Shown here: one piece after another, positions 9,552 to 17,065 of the stretch
How the letters are laid out: every line of letters begins with the position of its first letter
Position numbering within the stretch: the stretch's first letter is position 1
Assembly: GCF_030295955.1 (NCBI RefSeq)
Contig: NZ_AP027363.1
Span: 1,984,001 to 2,048,000 of the forward strand
Reading direction: 5' to 3'
DNA from: Thalassotalea agarivorans
GTDB taxonomy: Bacteria; Pseudomonadota; Gammaproteobacteria; Enterobacterales; Alteromonadaceae
DNA length: 64,000 nucleotides
The notes under the pieces: model-generated
The model's input: the letters and a program-made list of their open reading frames with translations, nothing else
The model's database searches: none
What the model was told of the DNA's origin: nothing
Program-made: the position numbers and the translations under genes

Positions 9552-9609
9552 TCATCCCATTTCACGCATAAAAAAAGCCTGCTATGTGCAGGCTTTTATA
9601 TATGGCGGT
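9552..9609. repeat. Copy 1 of 58-bp direct repeat containing a terminator and the tRNA-Ser 3' tip
   Basis: Positions 9552-9609 match 9914-9971 with one mismatch at an offset of 362 bp. The unit holds the terminator stem (here 9570-9597) plus the last bases of tRNA-Ser, read ACCGCCA on the minus strand. It therefore looks like a duplicated tRNA 3' flank. It may also stop dctM transcripts. Confidence 0.9.
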
Positions 9610-9758
9610 TACCCACATGGACGTGGCGTATGCCAAACTCAAGCAGGAGCTACGTTTGGCGATGTACAAGGATGTACGGTATGCCGCCATATCATGGATG
9701 GTAATATGGCGGTTATATACATGGATGTATGGTATGCCGCCAAATCAGGGAGGTAGTT
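9600..9758. repeat. Chain of hairpins with arms resembling the tRNA-Ser 3' end
   Basis: Consecutive palindromes: CCACATGGACGTGG (9613-9626), a GCCAAAC/GTTTGGC stem (9632-9660), GTACAAGGATGTAC (9664-9677), CCGCCATAT/ATATGGCGG (9684-9712), ATACATGGATGTAT (9717-9730) and CCGCCAAA/TTTGGCGG (9737-9764). The GGCGG arms match the 3' tip of tRNA-Ser (ACCGCCA on the minus strand). Neighbouring hairpins share arms, like a mosaic of palindromic repeats. Confidence 0.8.
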
Positions 9759-9777
9759 TGGCGGTGAAGGAGGGATT
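9759..9777 (-). pseudogene. Truncated tRNA-Ser copy (3' 19 nt only)
   Basis: On the minus strand AATCCCTCCTTCACCGCCA is identical to the last 19 nt of tRNA-Ser at 9965-9983: part of the T-loop, the 3' T-stem strand, the acceptor strand and CCA. Identity stops abruptly in the T-loop. The adjoining sequence contains a small palindrome (AAAATAC/GTATTTT). It cannot be a functional tRNA. Confidence 0.85.
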
Positions 9778-9829
9778 GATAAAATACCTCCCTGTATTTT
9801 ACCCTTCGGGCGCACAAGTGCGTCCAAAT

Positions 9830-9908
9830 TTGTTCGACGTGAAAGGACTCACTAATGTCGCAAAAATACATGGACGTATAACTGCGACCTAACAAATTTG
9901 TCGAACAA
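9830..9908. repeat. Nested inverted repeat
   Basis: Three nested stems share one centre: TTGTTCGAC/GTCGAACAA (9830-9838 and 9900-9908), GTCGCA/TGCGAC (9857-9862 and 9883-9888), and the inner palindrome ATACATGGACGTAT (9866-9879). No coding potential is evident. Confidence 0.75.
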
Positions 9909-9913
9909 CGTTC

Positions 9914-9971
9914 TCATCCCATTTCACGCATAAAAAAAGCCTGCTATGTGCAGGCTTTTGTATATGGCGGT
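9914..9971. repeat. Copy 2 of 58-bp direct repeat, at the real tRNA-Ser 3' end
   Basis: Matches 9552-9609 with a single mismatch (position 9960 against 9598). It covers the functional terminator and runs into the genuine tRNA-Ser 3' end, so this is the probable parent copy. Confidence 0.9.
9932..9959 (-). terminator. Terminator of tRNA-Ser
   Basis: On the minus strand a GCCTGC/GCAGGC stem with a 5-nt loop is followed by seven T. It begins a few bases after the tRNA CCA end. An almost identical copy lies at 9570-9597. Confidence 0.85.
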
Positions 9972-10052
9972 GAAGGAGGGATTCGAACCCTCGATACGTT
10001 TCCGTATACACACTTTCCAGGCGTGCTCCTTCGGCCACTCGGACACTTCACC
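9965..10052 (-). tRNA. tRNA-Ser (anticodon GGA)
   Basis: 88 nt including an encoded CCA. Acceptor strands GGTGAAG and CTTCACC pair fully, the anticodon loop reads CTGGAAA giving anticodon GGA, and the long variable arm (TATACG...CGTATC) is characteristic of class II tRNA-Ser. It closely resembles the E. coli tRNA-Ser(GGA) from memory. Its 5' leader plus first 18 nt recur in tandem upstream and its 3' end recurs downstream. Confidence 0.97.
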
Positions 10053-10326
10053 GTGAAAATAAATTGTTTGATCAGGCAAAAACACATCCCTGATGATCAG
10101 CACCCAATCCTTTCATCCATGAAAGTCTGCCATTATCTGAAAAAGCAGTGCTTTTTCCGGGCGATAATGCCCCACTCGGACACTTCACCGTAAAAATAAA
10201 TTGTTTGATCAGGCAAAAACACATCCCTGATGATCTCCGCCCAATCCTTTCATCCATGAAAGTCTGCCATTATCTGAAAAAGCAGTGCTTTTTCCGGGCG
10301 ATAATGCCCCACTCGGACACTTCACC
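10035..10326. repeat. Tandem 137-bp units each carrying the first 18 nt of tRNA-Ser
   Basis: The 18-bp tRNA-Ser 5' end recurs at 10035-10052 (in the real gene), 10172-10189 and 10309-10326, exactly 137 bp apart. The 119 bp between the copies are nearly identical (few mismatches). Each spacer has two clear hairpins: a GAAAAAGC/GCTTTTTC stem and TTTCATCCATGAAA. Read on the minus strand, each unit is a tRNA leader followed by an 18-nt tRNA stub that ends in the D-arm and runs into the next unit. Confidence 0.92.
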
Positions 10327-10331
10327 AAAAT

Positions 10332-10384
10332 CTTAGCTCTTAGCTCTTAGCTCTTAGCTCTTAGCTCTTAGCTCTTAGCTCTTA
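10332..10384. repeat. Heptanucleotide microsatellite (CTTAGCT, about 7.6 copies)
   Basis: Seven perfect copies of CTTAGCT plus CTTA, with no interruptions. It lies between the last tRNA-Ser stub and the nadA terminator. A perfect 7-bp array is prone to slippage and should vary between strains. No reading frame depends on it. Confidence 0.95.
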
Positions 10385-10402
10385 AAGCGGGCGCTATGTT
10401 AG

Positions 10403-10434
10403 AAAAAAAGCCTTGCTAATACAAGGCTTTTTTT
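10403..10434 (-). terminator. Terminator of nadA
   Basis: AAGCCTTG/CAAGGCTT stem with a 6-nt loop flanked by A and T runs, about 20 bp beyond the nadA stop on the minus strand. The symmetry makes it potentially bidirectional. Confidence 0.85.
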
Positions 10435-10454
10435 AATCGATTAATACGCAACTT

Positions 10455-11498
10455 TTACTTTTGAATATGGTTAGCTGAGAAATCTAACATTCTATTCAAA
10501 GATTTAAGCGCCCCTTCTCGTAGTGCCATATCAACAAAAACTTCTTTGCCACTAGGATCAATTAACGCTTCTTCGATTTCTTTAAGGCCATTCATCGCCA
10601 TCCAAGGACAATGTGCACAGCTACGACATGTTGCACCTTCGCCCGCTGTAGGCGCTTCAAAAAATTCTTTGTCTGGGCATAATTGCTGCATTTTGTAGAA
10701 AATGCCACGGTCTGTAGCAACAATAAATTTCTTGTTTGGCAGCTCCTGTGCAGCTTTTATTAATTGACTAGTAGAACCTACAGCATCAGCCAACTCAATA
10801 ACATCAGCAGGAGACTCAGGGTGAACGAGTACAGCTGCATCCGGATGCAACGCCTTCATATCGCTCAGCGCTTTAGTTTTAAATTCATCATGTACAATAC
10901 AAGCGCCCTGCCACATAAGCATATCTGCACCTGTCTGTTTTTGAATATAATTGCCAAGGTGGCGATCTGGCCCCCATAAAATAGTTTCACCTTGCTCATC
11001 CAAGTGTTCAACTATCTCTAGTGCACAAGACGAGGTTACGATCCAATCTGCGCGGGCTTTTACTGCTGTAGAAGTATTTGCGTAAACAACAACCGTTCTT
11101 TCAGGGTTTGCATCACAAAAAGCGTTAAACTGCTCAATCGGGCAACCTAGATCCAATGAACAAGTCGCTTCCAGCGTTGGCATAACAACGGTTTTCTCAG
11201 GAGTTAGAACTTTAGCTGTTTCTCCCATAAACTTAACGCCGGCAACAATCAACATATCTGCTTCATGTTGATTACCGAAACGTGCCATTTCTAAAGAATC
11301 AGCGACACAACCGCCCGTTTCTTCTGCCAACGCCTGAATTTCAGGGTCTGTATAATAATGGGCTACAAGTACCGCATTTTTTTGTTTTAGCAATTGTTTA
11401 ATTCGATCTTTGTACCCTTGCTTCTCCTCAACCGATAACGGTTTAGGTTTTGCGGGAAAACTAAAATCAATGTCTACGGCTAAATTTGACTGTGCCAT
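10455..11498 (-). CDS. nadA: Quinolinate synthase A
   Basis: 347-residue cytoplasmic iron-sulfur enzyme that condenses iminoaspartate with dihydroxyacetone phosphate to quinolinate in de novo NAD synthesis. The three cluster-ligand cysteines are present at C113 (ATCSLDLGC), C200 (WQGACIVH) and C297 ([11 protein letters not shown]291/C294/C297), the E. coli numbering as I recall it. [10 protein letters not shown] near 46-55 is the usual N-terminal active-site block. It lies downstream of the tRNA-Lys array and tol-pal genes in the same direction, as in E. coli, and ends at a strong terminator. Confidence 0.97.
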   Translation of the reverse strand: MAQSNLAVDIDFSFPAKPKPLSVEEKQGYKDRIKQLLKQKNAVLVAHYYTDPEIQALAEETGGCVADSLEMARFGNQHEADMLIVAGVKFMGETAKVLTPEKTVVMPTLEATCSLDLGCPIEQFNAFCDANPERTVVVYANTSTAVKARADWIVTSSCALEIVEHLDEQGETILWGPDRHLGNYIQKQTGADMLMWQGACIVHDEFKTKALSDMKALHPDAAVLVHPESPADVIELADAVGSTSQLIKAAQELPNKKFIVATDRGIFYKMQQLCPDKEFFEAPTAGEGATCRSCAHCPWMAMNGLKEIEEALIDPSGKEVFVDMALREGALKSLNRMLDFSANHIQK

Positions 11499-11638
11499 AA
11501 CGCCTCAAATACAACATAAAATCGGTGCGATTATACGGCAAAAAACACTAAAAGTGAAAAAGGATATATCCAGAGTAATCAAGAGTCTAGAAAATAGAGA
11601 CTAAGGTTAGAAACTAAGAAGCGATAATATAGAGAAAG

Positions 11639-11714
11639 TGGTCGGTCGTGAAGGATTTGAACCTTCGACAAATTGGTTAAAAGCCAACTGCTCTACCAAC
11701 TGAGCTAACGACCG
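11639..11714 (-). tRNA. tRNA-Lys (anticodon TTT), copy 1
   Basis: 76 nt with encoded CCA. The anticodon loop CTTTTAA gives anticodon TTT. Acceptor strands CGGTCGT and ACGACCG pair completely, so the first pair is C1-G72 where I recall G1-C72 in the E. coli gene. It is the promoter-distal member of the array, nearest nadA. Confidence 0.97.
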
Positions 11715-11788
11715 ATATCTGATTTTCATATAGCTTTAAAGCTTTATAGCCTTAGAGCTACTAACAACTATGGTTGTTAGTTGGAAGG

Positions 11789-11808
11789 TGGTCGGTCGTG
11801 AAGGATTT
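11789..11808 (-). pseudogene. Truncated tRNA-Lys copy (3' 20 nt only)
   Basis: Identical to the last 20 nt of the flanking tRNA-Lys genes, CCA through the T-stem and into the T-loop, then identity ends. The breakpoint falls in the T-loop, as in the truncated tRNA-Ser at 9759-9777. A palindrome begins 6 bp beyond. Confidence 0.88.
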
Positions 11809-11930
11809 ATTTCGTACGTCCTGTACTTCACCCTGCTGGGTCATCTTCTGATGATTCAATTTGTTCCAGACAAATTGATGAACCTTTTACGGTTCCAACC
11901 TTTACAACCTCCCTTCTCGCTAAGAGAAGG

Positions 11931-12006
11931 TGGTCGGTCGTGAAGGATTTGAACCTTCGACAAATTGGTTAAAAGCCAACTGCTCTACCAACTGAGCTAA
12001 CGACCG
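11931..12006 (-). tRNA. tRNA-Lys (anticodon TTT), copy 2
   Basis: Sequence identical to copy 1, 76 nt with CCA. It is followed on the minus strand by the interrupted unit rather than by the normal spacer. Confidence 0.97.
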
Positions 12007-12080
12007 ATATCTGATTTTCATATAGCTTTAAAGCTTTGTAGCCTTAGAGCTACTAACAACTATAGTTGTTAGTTGGAAAG

Positions 12081-12156
12081 TGGTCGGTCGTGAAGGATTT
12101 GAACCTTCGACAAATTGGTTAAAAGCCAACTGCTCTACCAACTGAGCTAACGACCG
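12081..12156 (-). tRNA. tRNA-Lys (anticodon TTT), copy 3
   Basis: Identical to the other two copies. It is the first of the array after cpoB on the minus strand. In E. coli lysine tRNAs also lie between the tol-pal genes and nadA. Confidence 0.97.
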
Positions 12157-12320
12157 ACTAATTTGGTTTTTGGGGTTACCCCCTCAACGCGACGCATATG
12201 ATACTGATAATTTTTATGAGTGCAACTACATTTTTCGTTTTTTTTTGTTATTAATTCTGTTTGCACAAAAAGCCAACAGGTTTTTGCAAACCCGTTGAAT
12301 TTATCATCAATAATTATGGT

Positions 12321-13109
12321 TTATTTACCTATAGCATCTAAACGCGCTTTCGCAAGTTTAGCCGCATTTGAATCTGGGTATTCTTTAATTAATTTCGAAT
12401 ACGTTGCCTTAGCAGCATCTAGATCATTTAATTTTTGATCAACCATGCCAGACTTCAACATTGCATCGCTTCGCTTTGTAGACGTTTTATAATTGTCTAC
12501 TACTACGTTAAACGCTTGCTTAGCCTCTTTTAACTGGCCTTTGTTGTAAAGCAACTGCCCTAGCCAATAATTTGCATTAGCCGAGTAGGTAGATTTAGGA
12601 TATTTCTTTATGAATGCCTTAAACTCAGGAATCGCCGCGTCATAATTCTTGTCGTTAAGAACAAGCTTAACGGCGCGATCATAAGATTCGTTTTCGCTTA
12701 AGTTGTCGCTGTAAGCAATATCAGGTTGTTCTGCACTTTGCTCTGTGTTGCTCGCAGGTGCAACTTGCGATAATTCAGCGATTCGGCGTTCTATTTCTTG
12801 GTATAAATCACGTTGCCCTTGTAACACTTGATTCAGCTTATACTCGTGCGTTTCTGTGATACCACGAAGTTCACTCACTTCAGTTTGCAATTCTTGCAAA
12901 ATAAGCGCTGCACGCGCTTGCAAACGACTTCTTGTTTGCATTTGTTTTTCGAGATTTGCTAAACGGGTTTCTATCGAGCCTGCGCCAATACCGGAGGCGT
13001 AAGGTGAACTTGTTTGAGAAATGTCTATGACGGGTGCTGGTTCAGCAGCAACTACATAAGTTGCAGTCGCTGCAAAACCAAAGCTTAATAAAACTTTTTT
13101 TAGTTTCAT
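12321..13109 (-). CDS. cpoB: Cell division coordinator CpoB (YbgF, TolA-binding TPR protein)
   Basis: 262-residue periplasmic protein that in E. coli links the Tol machine to peptidoglycan synthesis at the septum. Signal peptide about residues 1-22 (cleavage after VVAA). A coiled coil at roughly 45-110 (RLANLEKQMQ onwards, heptad-like) gives the trimerisation region. Three TPR-like repeats fill about 140-262 (YDRAVKLVLNDKNYDAAIPEF, ANYWLGQLLYNKGQLKEAKQ and DAAKATYSKLIKEYPDS). It starts 11 bp after pal, the last protein gene of the tol-pal run. Confidence 0.95.
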   Translation of the reverse strand: MKLKKVLLSFGFAATATYVVAAEPAPVIDISQTSSPYASGIGAGSIETRLANLEKQMQTRSRLQARAALILQELQTEVSELRGITETHEYKLNQVLQGQRDLYQEIERRIAELSQVAPASNTEQSAEQPDIAYSDNLSENESYDRAVKLVLNDKNYDAAIPEFKAFIKKYPKSTYSANANYWLGQLLYNKGQLKEAKQAFNVVVDNYKTSTKRSDAMLKSGMVDQKLNDLDAAKATYSKLIKEYPDSNAAKLAKARLDAIGK

Positions 13110-13120
13110 TTAAGCCTCTA

Positions 13121-13660
13121 TTAGTAAGCAATTACAGCGCGACGGTTTTTAGCGAACGCAGCTTCTGTGCGATCTGTAACCATTGGCTTTTCTTCACCAT
13201 AGCTTACTACGTTGATTTGCTCAGCTGTAACACCTAAGTTTTGTAGGTAGTTAGCTACTGCCTTAGCACGACGCTCGCCTAGTGCGATGTTGTACTCAGG
13301 TGTACCGCGCTCATCTGCATGACCTTCAACAGTCACTTTAACGTCAGTGTTTGCTGAAAGGTAAGTTGCATGAAGCTCTAATGTTTTAGTGCTTTCAGAA
13401 GTCAGAGTAGACTGGTCAAAGTCGAACCATACGATGTGGTTCGCTTGTAAAGCTTCCATTTGCTGTTGCTTCTGTGCTTCGATTTCTTGCTCACGCTTTG
13501 CTGCATCAATACGTGCTTGCTCTTCAGCAGACACTGTTTGTTCAGTAGCGTTTGTATCAGTAGCTGTAGATTCAGCTTCACCACCAGAAGAACTACAAGC
13601 AGAAAGAGCCAACACTGGTAGAGCGATTGCTAGAGCCTTAACGGTTTCTTTTAAGCGCAT
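13121..13660 (-). CDS. pal: Peptidoglycan-associated lipoprotein Pal
   Basis: 179-residue outer-membrane lipoprotein. Lipobox LSAC with the lipidated cysteine at C22 ends the signal peptide. A flexible, Gln/Glu/Lys-rich linker leads to an OmpA-like peptidoglycan-binding domain at about 72-179 with the family core VEGHADERGTPEYNIALGERRA. It is the outer-membrane anchor of the Tol-Pal system and lies between tolB and cpoB. Confidence 0.97.
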   Translation of the reverse strand: MRLKETVKALAIALPVLALSACSSSGGEAESTATDTNATEQTVSAEEQARIDAAKREQEIEAQKQQQMEALQANHIVWFDFDQSTLTSESTKTLELHATYLSANTDVKVTVEGHADERGTPEYNIALGERRAKAVANYLQNLGVTAEQINVVSYGEEKPMVTDRTEAAFAKNRRAVIAY

Positions 13661-13703
13661 GTTTTTATTTCCTTTATATTTATATACTACAAATTAATAT
13701 TTA

Positions 13704-15065
13704 TTATAAAAATGGCGACCAAGCTGGCGATTTAACTTGCCCAGTTTTAGCTGGCAATCGTGCTTTAAAACGGCCATCAACAGACACTAAACTTAATACC
13801 TGACGGTTTCTGTGTAGTGTGCTATATATAATCATTCCACCATTTGGTGCAATGCTTGGTGATTCATCCAAGCGGGTTTTCGTTAGGATCTGGAAATAAC
13901 CAGTCGATAACTCTAACTTCGCCAAATGATACCTTCCTTGAGTTCGGTTAACCATAATCAGGTTTTCCCCGTCTGGTGTTAACGAACCACCTAAGTTCAT
14001 TTCACCATCAAAAGTAAGTCTCCTTACCTTACTCGTATCTTCTAAATTTACGCGATATAGCTGCGGTTTTCCACCCCGTTCTGAGCTAAATATCAAAGAT
14101 TTTCCATCTGGGGCCCAACTTGGCTCTGTATCTATACTTCTATGACGTGTAACACGCGATAAATTCTTGGTTGCAAGATCCATCAAGTATATCTCTGGAT
14201 TACCATCTTTCGATAATACCAAAGCCATTTGCTTACCATCTGGTGAAAATCTAGGAGCACTATTTATCCCGGAAAACGAGCTAAGTAACTCTCGCTGACC
14301 ACTGTAAATGTCGATGATATGGATTTGTGCTTGGCGATTCTCCCAAGTCACGTATGCCAACTTCTCACCATTAGGGTGCCAAGTTGGCGACATTAACGGC
14401 TCTTTTGAGCTAATTAATGTATGTTCGTTGTAGCCATCATAGTCGGCAATAACCAATTGATAGCGGTATGTACCACTGTCTTTCATGACGACATAGGCGA
14501 TTTTTGTTAAAAACGCACCAGGTGTACCTGTTAATCGCTCATAAACCACATTACTGATTCTGTGGGCATAACGGCGGAATTGGTCGGCACGAATTTCTGC
14601 AGAGCTTTCGTATAAGATGTGATCATTACTTACAACTAGCTTGCCATCACTCAACATTTGGCTTTCGCCGCCTGTAATCTGGCCACGTATAACGTCAACC
14701 AATTGATATTTAACAACATACTTTCCAGGTTCACTACCCGGAGAAATTTCGCCAATAACTATCGCTTCGGCATTCGTGGCCGCCCATTCTTCATAATCAA
14801 CTTGCGATTCGTTACTTGGCTGCTGCGGGAATGCCACCTCGTTAATAGGACTAAACTTACCACTACGCAGTAAATCGTCACTAACAATGTTTGAAATGCG
14901 CTCGGGTAGTTGCCCTTCACCGGTCCACTTAAACGGCACAATCGCTATTGGTCTAGCGCCATTTACCCCTTCAGTGATAACTATTTCCAACGTATCTACT
15001 ACCGCTAGTGCTTTACTTGCAAGTAATGTACAAAACACTAATACGAACACTTTTACTTTATTCAT
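13704..15065 (-). CDS. tolB: Tol-Pal system beta-propeller protein TolB
   Basis: 453-residue periplasmic protein that binds Pal. Signal peptide about residues 1-21 (cleavage after SKALA), an N-terminal domain, and a C-terminal six-bladed propeller shown by repeated blocks such as [32 protein letters not shown] and [15 protein letters not shown]. Length and position between tolA and pal are standard. Confidence 0.96.
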   Translation of the reverse strand: MNKVKVFVLVFCTLLASKALAVVDTLEIVITEGVNGARPIAIVPFKWTGEGQLPERISNIVSDDLLRSGKFSPINEVAFPQQPSNESQVDYEEWAATNAEAIVIGEISPGSEPGKYVVKYQLVDVIRGQITGGESQMLSDGKLVVSNDHILYESSAEIRADQFRRYAHRISNVVYERLTGTPGAFLTKIAYVVMKDSGTYRYQLVIADYDGYNEHTLISSKEPLMSPTWHPNGEKLAYVTWENRQAQIHIIDIYSGQRELLSSFSGINSAPRFSPDGKQMALVLSKDGNPEIYLMDLATKNLSRVTRHRSIDTEPSWAPDGKSLIFSSERGGKPQLYRVNLEDTSKVRRLTFDGEMNLGGSLTPDGENLIMVNRTQGRYHLAKLELSTGYFQILTKTRLDESPSIAPNGGMIIYSTLHRNRQVLSLVSVDGRFKARLPAKTGQVKSPAWSPFL

Positions 15066-15095
15066 GAAGTTTAAAATTACCTATTTCTTCAATTA

Positions 15096-15944
15096 TTAAA
15101 ATTCTGGCGCAATGATTAAACTAATTTTACGCATTTTACTAAACACCGCAGGATCTCTCGATACCGGTAATCTACCGGCTTGCTTAACCGCTGCAACCGC
15201 AGCATTACAAACCACCTGCGCTCCGCCTTGCGGCGCTACAGAAATTACAAGGCCATCTGGTGCAAGAGTCAAGGCTAATTTACAGGTTTTTCCTTGCATC
15301 GTCGCTTTGTCTGTGATCAGCCGGCTTTGTATCGTTTGCCTAATCAGCGCTGTATATTTGTCTACCTCTGACACAATTTGCTGGTTTCTGGCTTGATTAC
15401 GTTCAGCCATTTCCTGCTCTAATTGTTCAGCCATCATTTCTTCTTCTAGGGCACGCTCCCTAGCTTCTTGTTCTTTGCGTAAGCGCTCTTGCTCACGTTT
15501 TTTGCGCAATTCTTCTTGTCGTTTTTGTTCTTCGACTTTCTTGCGCTGTTCTTCTTCCTTACGTTTGCGCTCTTTTTCAGCCGCTTCTTTCTTCTTGCGC
15601 TGCGCTTCAGCCTTTTTACGTTTTTCGGCTTCTTTACGCTTTCGCTCCTGCTCTAATTTTTGTTTGCGTTCGAGTCCTTTCTTTTTACGCGCATCTTCTG
15701 CTTTACGCTTTTTCTCATCTTCTATGCGCTTTTTGCGATCAATTTCTTGCTGTTTCTTTCGTCGCTGCTCTTGATAGATTTTTTCTATCGCCGCTTTATC
15801 CACTATCGTCGCCTGAATAGGCACGACAACCGGAGTTTCTTTTGGCTTTAATGGCGTAATCAAGTCACCAAAAATAAGCACAAGCAACAAGGTAACATGT
15901 AAACCTAGGCTAATATATAGCGCTTTTTTATCGCCTGACGCCAC
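15096..15944 (-). CDS. tolA: Tol-Pal system protein TolA
   Basis: 282-residue energy-transducing protein spanning the periplasm. One N-terminal membrane helix at about residues 9-27 (ISLGLHVTLLLVLIFGDL). A very long Lys/Glu/Arg/Gln-rich helix at about 58-190 forms the periplasmic stalk. A compact C-terminal domain at about 195-282 contains the CKLALTLAPDGLV core that contacts TolB/Pal. It follows tolR by 3 bp. Confidence 0.95.
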   Translation of the reverse strand: MASGDKKALYISLGLHVTLLLVLIFGDLITPLKPKETPVVVPIQATIVDKAAIEKIYQEQRRKKQQEIDRKKRIEDEKKRKAEDARKKKGLERKQKLEQERKRKEAEKRKKAEAQRKKKEAAEKERKRKEEEQRKKVEEQKRQEELRKKREQERLRKEQEARERALEEEMMAEQLEQEMAERNQARNQQIVSEVDKYTALIRQTIQSRLITDKATMQGKTCKLALTLAPDGLVISVAPQGGAQVVCNAAVAAVKQAGRLPVSRDPAVFSKMRKISLIIAPEF

Positions 15945-15947
15945 CTA

Positions 15948-16376
15948 TTACTTCTCCGGAGAATCTGTCATCAAACCGACTGAAGGTACGCCTGCTTCCT
16001 GCAAAATCACCATTAACCGAACCACTTCATCATAAGGCACAGATCCATCGCCATTAATAACAACAGGAGTATCTGGTCTATTTTCCAAATGCGCGGCGAC
16101 ACGTATTTTTATATCTTCATCATTTAGCGGTGAGCTTTTAACGTCGTTTATCGACAAGTAATAATTACCATCTACATCAACAGTTGCCACAATAGGTGGT
16201 TTGGAGTCTTGTGGTAACGTTTCTGCATCAGCTTCGGGTAAATCTACTTTTACGCCTTGAGCAATAATGGGCGCTGTCACCATAAAGATGATCAATAGCA
16301 CCAACATAACGTCAATGTATGGCACGACGTTAATTTCAGCGACTTTGCGACGGCGTTTTCGGTAATAAATCGCCAT
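15948..16376 (-). CDS. tolR: Tol-Pal system protein TolR
   Basis: 142-residue ExbD/TolR-family protein. A basic N-terminus precedes the single membrane helix, which carries the proton-path aspartate in NVVPYIDVMLVLLIIFMV (the D of YIDV, near residue 23). A short periplasmic domain follows. With TolQ it converts proton flow into TolA motion. Tight spacing to tolQ and tolA shows one operon. Confidence 0.96.
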   Translation of the reverse strand: MAIYYRKRRRKVAEINVVPYIDVMLVLLIIFMVTAPIIAQGVKVDLPEADAETLPQDSKPPIVATVDVDGNYYLSINDVKSSPLNDEDIKIRVAAHLENRPDTPVVINGDGSVPYDEVVRLMVILQEAGVPSVGLMTDSPEK

Positions 16377-16381
16377 AGTCG

Positions 16382-17065
16382 TTAACCTTGCATTTCAGCA
16401 GCTGATTGACGCTGTAAAATGGCTGAGAATTCTTCCATAAAGTTCGCGTAGCTGTTTTCTAACTTTTCCACATGATGGCTAAAACGGTTAAATGCCATAA
16501 CAGCTGGTATTGCGGCAAATAAACCCATTGCAGTTGCGATAAGCGCTTCGGCGATACCCGGTGCCACCATAGCGAGTGTTGCCTGCTCTACTGCACCTAA
16601 TGCAATGAAAGAGTTCATAATACCCCACACGGTACCGAACAACCCGATGTAAGGGCTAATTGAACCTACTGTCGCCATAAACGGTAGATGCTTCTCTAGT
16701 TGATCAACCTCGCGTGAAAGTGCAACGCGCATGGCCCTGTGCGTACCATCAACTATGGCATTAGGAGAATTTATATTGCTTTTGCGTAATCTTGCGAATT
16801 CTTTAAAACCGGCAATAAACAAGTTTTCAATACCACTTGTTTGCGAGCGCGCCGTAATTTCATTGTATAAACGGCTTAAATCAGCACCGCTCCAAAACTT
16901 ATCTTCAAACGCCATCATTTGTTTATGCGCTGAATTTAATACCTGCCTGCGTTGAAAGATCATCGCCCAGCATATAACTGAAAACGCGAGTAAAATAAGC
17001 ATGACTGATTTTACCAGCAAGCTGGCTTGTAGGAATAAGTCTAAGAATGATAATTCAGCGTGCAC
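16382..17065 (-). CDS. tolQ: Tol-Pal system protein TolQ
   Basis: 227-residue ExbB/TolQ-family inner-membrane motor subunit. Three hydrophobic segments lie at about 15-36, 128-155 ([22 protein letters not shown]) and 165-192 ([22 protein letters not shown]), the last two carrying the family signature. It overlaps the 3' end of ybgC by 11 bp. Confidence 0.96.
   Translation of the reverse strand: MHAELSFLDLFLQASLLVKSVMLILLAFSVICWAMIFQRRQVLNSAHKQMMAFEDKFWSGADLSRLYNEITARSQTSGIENLFIAGFKEFARLRKSNINSPNAIVDGTHRAMRVALSREVDQLEKHLPFMATVGSISPYIGLFGTVWGIMNSFIALGAVEQATLAMVAPGIAEALIATAMGLFAAIPAVMAFNRFSHHVEKLENSYANFMEEFSAILQRQSAAEMQG

Larger units (their letters stand above)
9510..9964. other. Gene-free repeat and hairpin region downstream of dctM
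   Basis: 455 bp without a credible gene; short open frames here are by-products of repeats. It contains two copies of a 58-bp sequence with the tRNA-Ser terminator, a run of hairpins whose arms match the tRNA-Ser 3' terminus, a 19-nt tRNA-Ser 3' fragment and a nested inverted repeat. These are listed separately. Confidence 0.8.
11715..12080. repeat. Duplicated tRNA-Lys spacers and interrupted unit
   Basis: Spacers 11715-11788 and 12007-12080 are 74 bp each and almost identical (about three mismatches), both containing a CTAACAACTAT...GTTGTTAG inverted repeat. The array is thus made of tandem units of tRNA plus spacer. One unit (11789-11930) keeps only 20 nt of tRNA and otherwise holds unrelated sequence with palindromes GTACGTCCTGTAC (11814-11826) and CAATTTGT/ACAAATTG (11857-11877). 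Confidence 0.88.

Noticed and set aside
9584-9892. Open frame of about 100 codons through the hairpin region, plus shorter frames on the other strand.
   Set aside because: It runs through duplicated terminator, tRNA fragment and palindromes; the encoded repeats come from DNA palindromes and there is no ribosome site.
10035-10326. Possible CRISPR array because of regularly spaced 18-bp repeats.
   Set aside because: The spacers are identical to each other, the repeat is the tRNA-Ser 5' end, and there are only three copies and no cas genes.
9948-10336. Short frames giving repeated peptides (GHFTVKINCLIRQ).
   Set aside because: They are translations of the tandem 137-bp units and of tRNA-Ser itself.
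11789-11930. Attachment site of a prophage or island at tRNA-Lys.
   Set aside because: The truncated copy is only about 120 bp from the next intact gene and no integrase or phage gene lies between; at most it is a remnant.
12258-12290. Hairpin with GTTTGCA/TGCAAAC arms beyond cpoB.
   Set aside because: As a cpoB terminator it fails: the minus strand continues with A-rich sequence, not T.
15112-15851. Several plus-strand open frames opposite tolA rich in Ser, Arg and Phe.
   Set aside because: They are antisense shadows of the Lys/Glu-rich helix of TolA.
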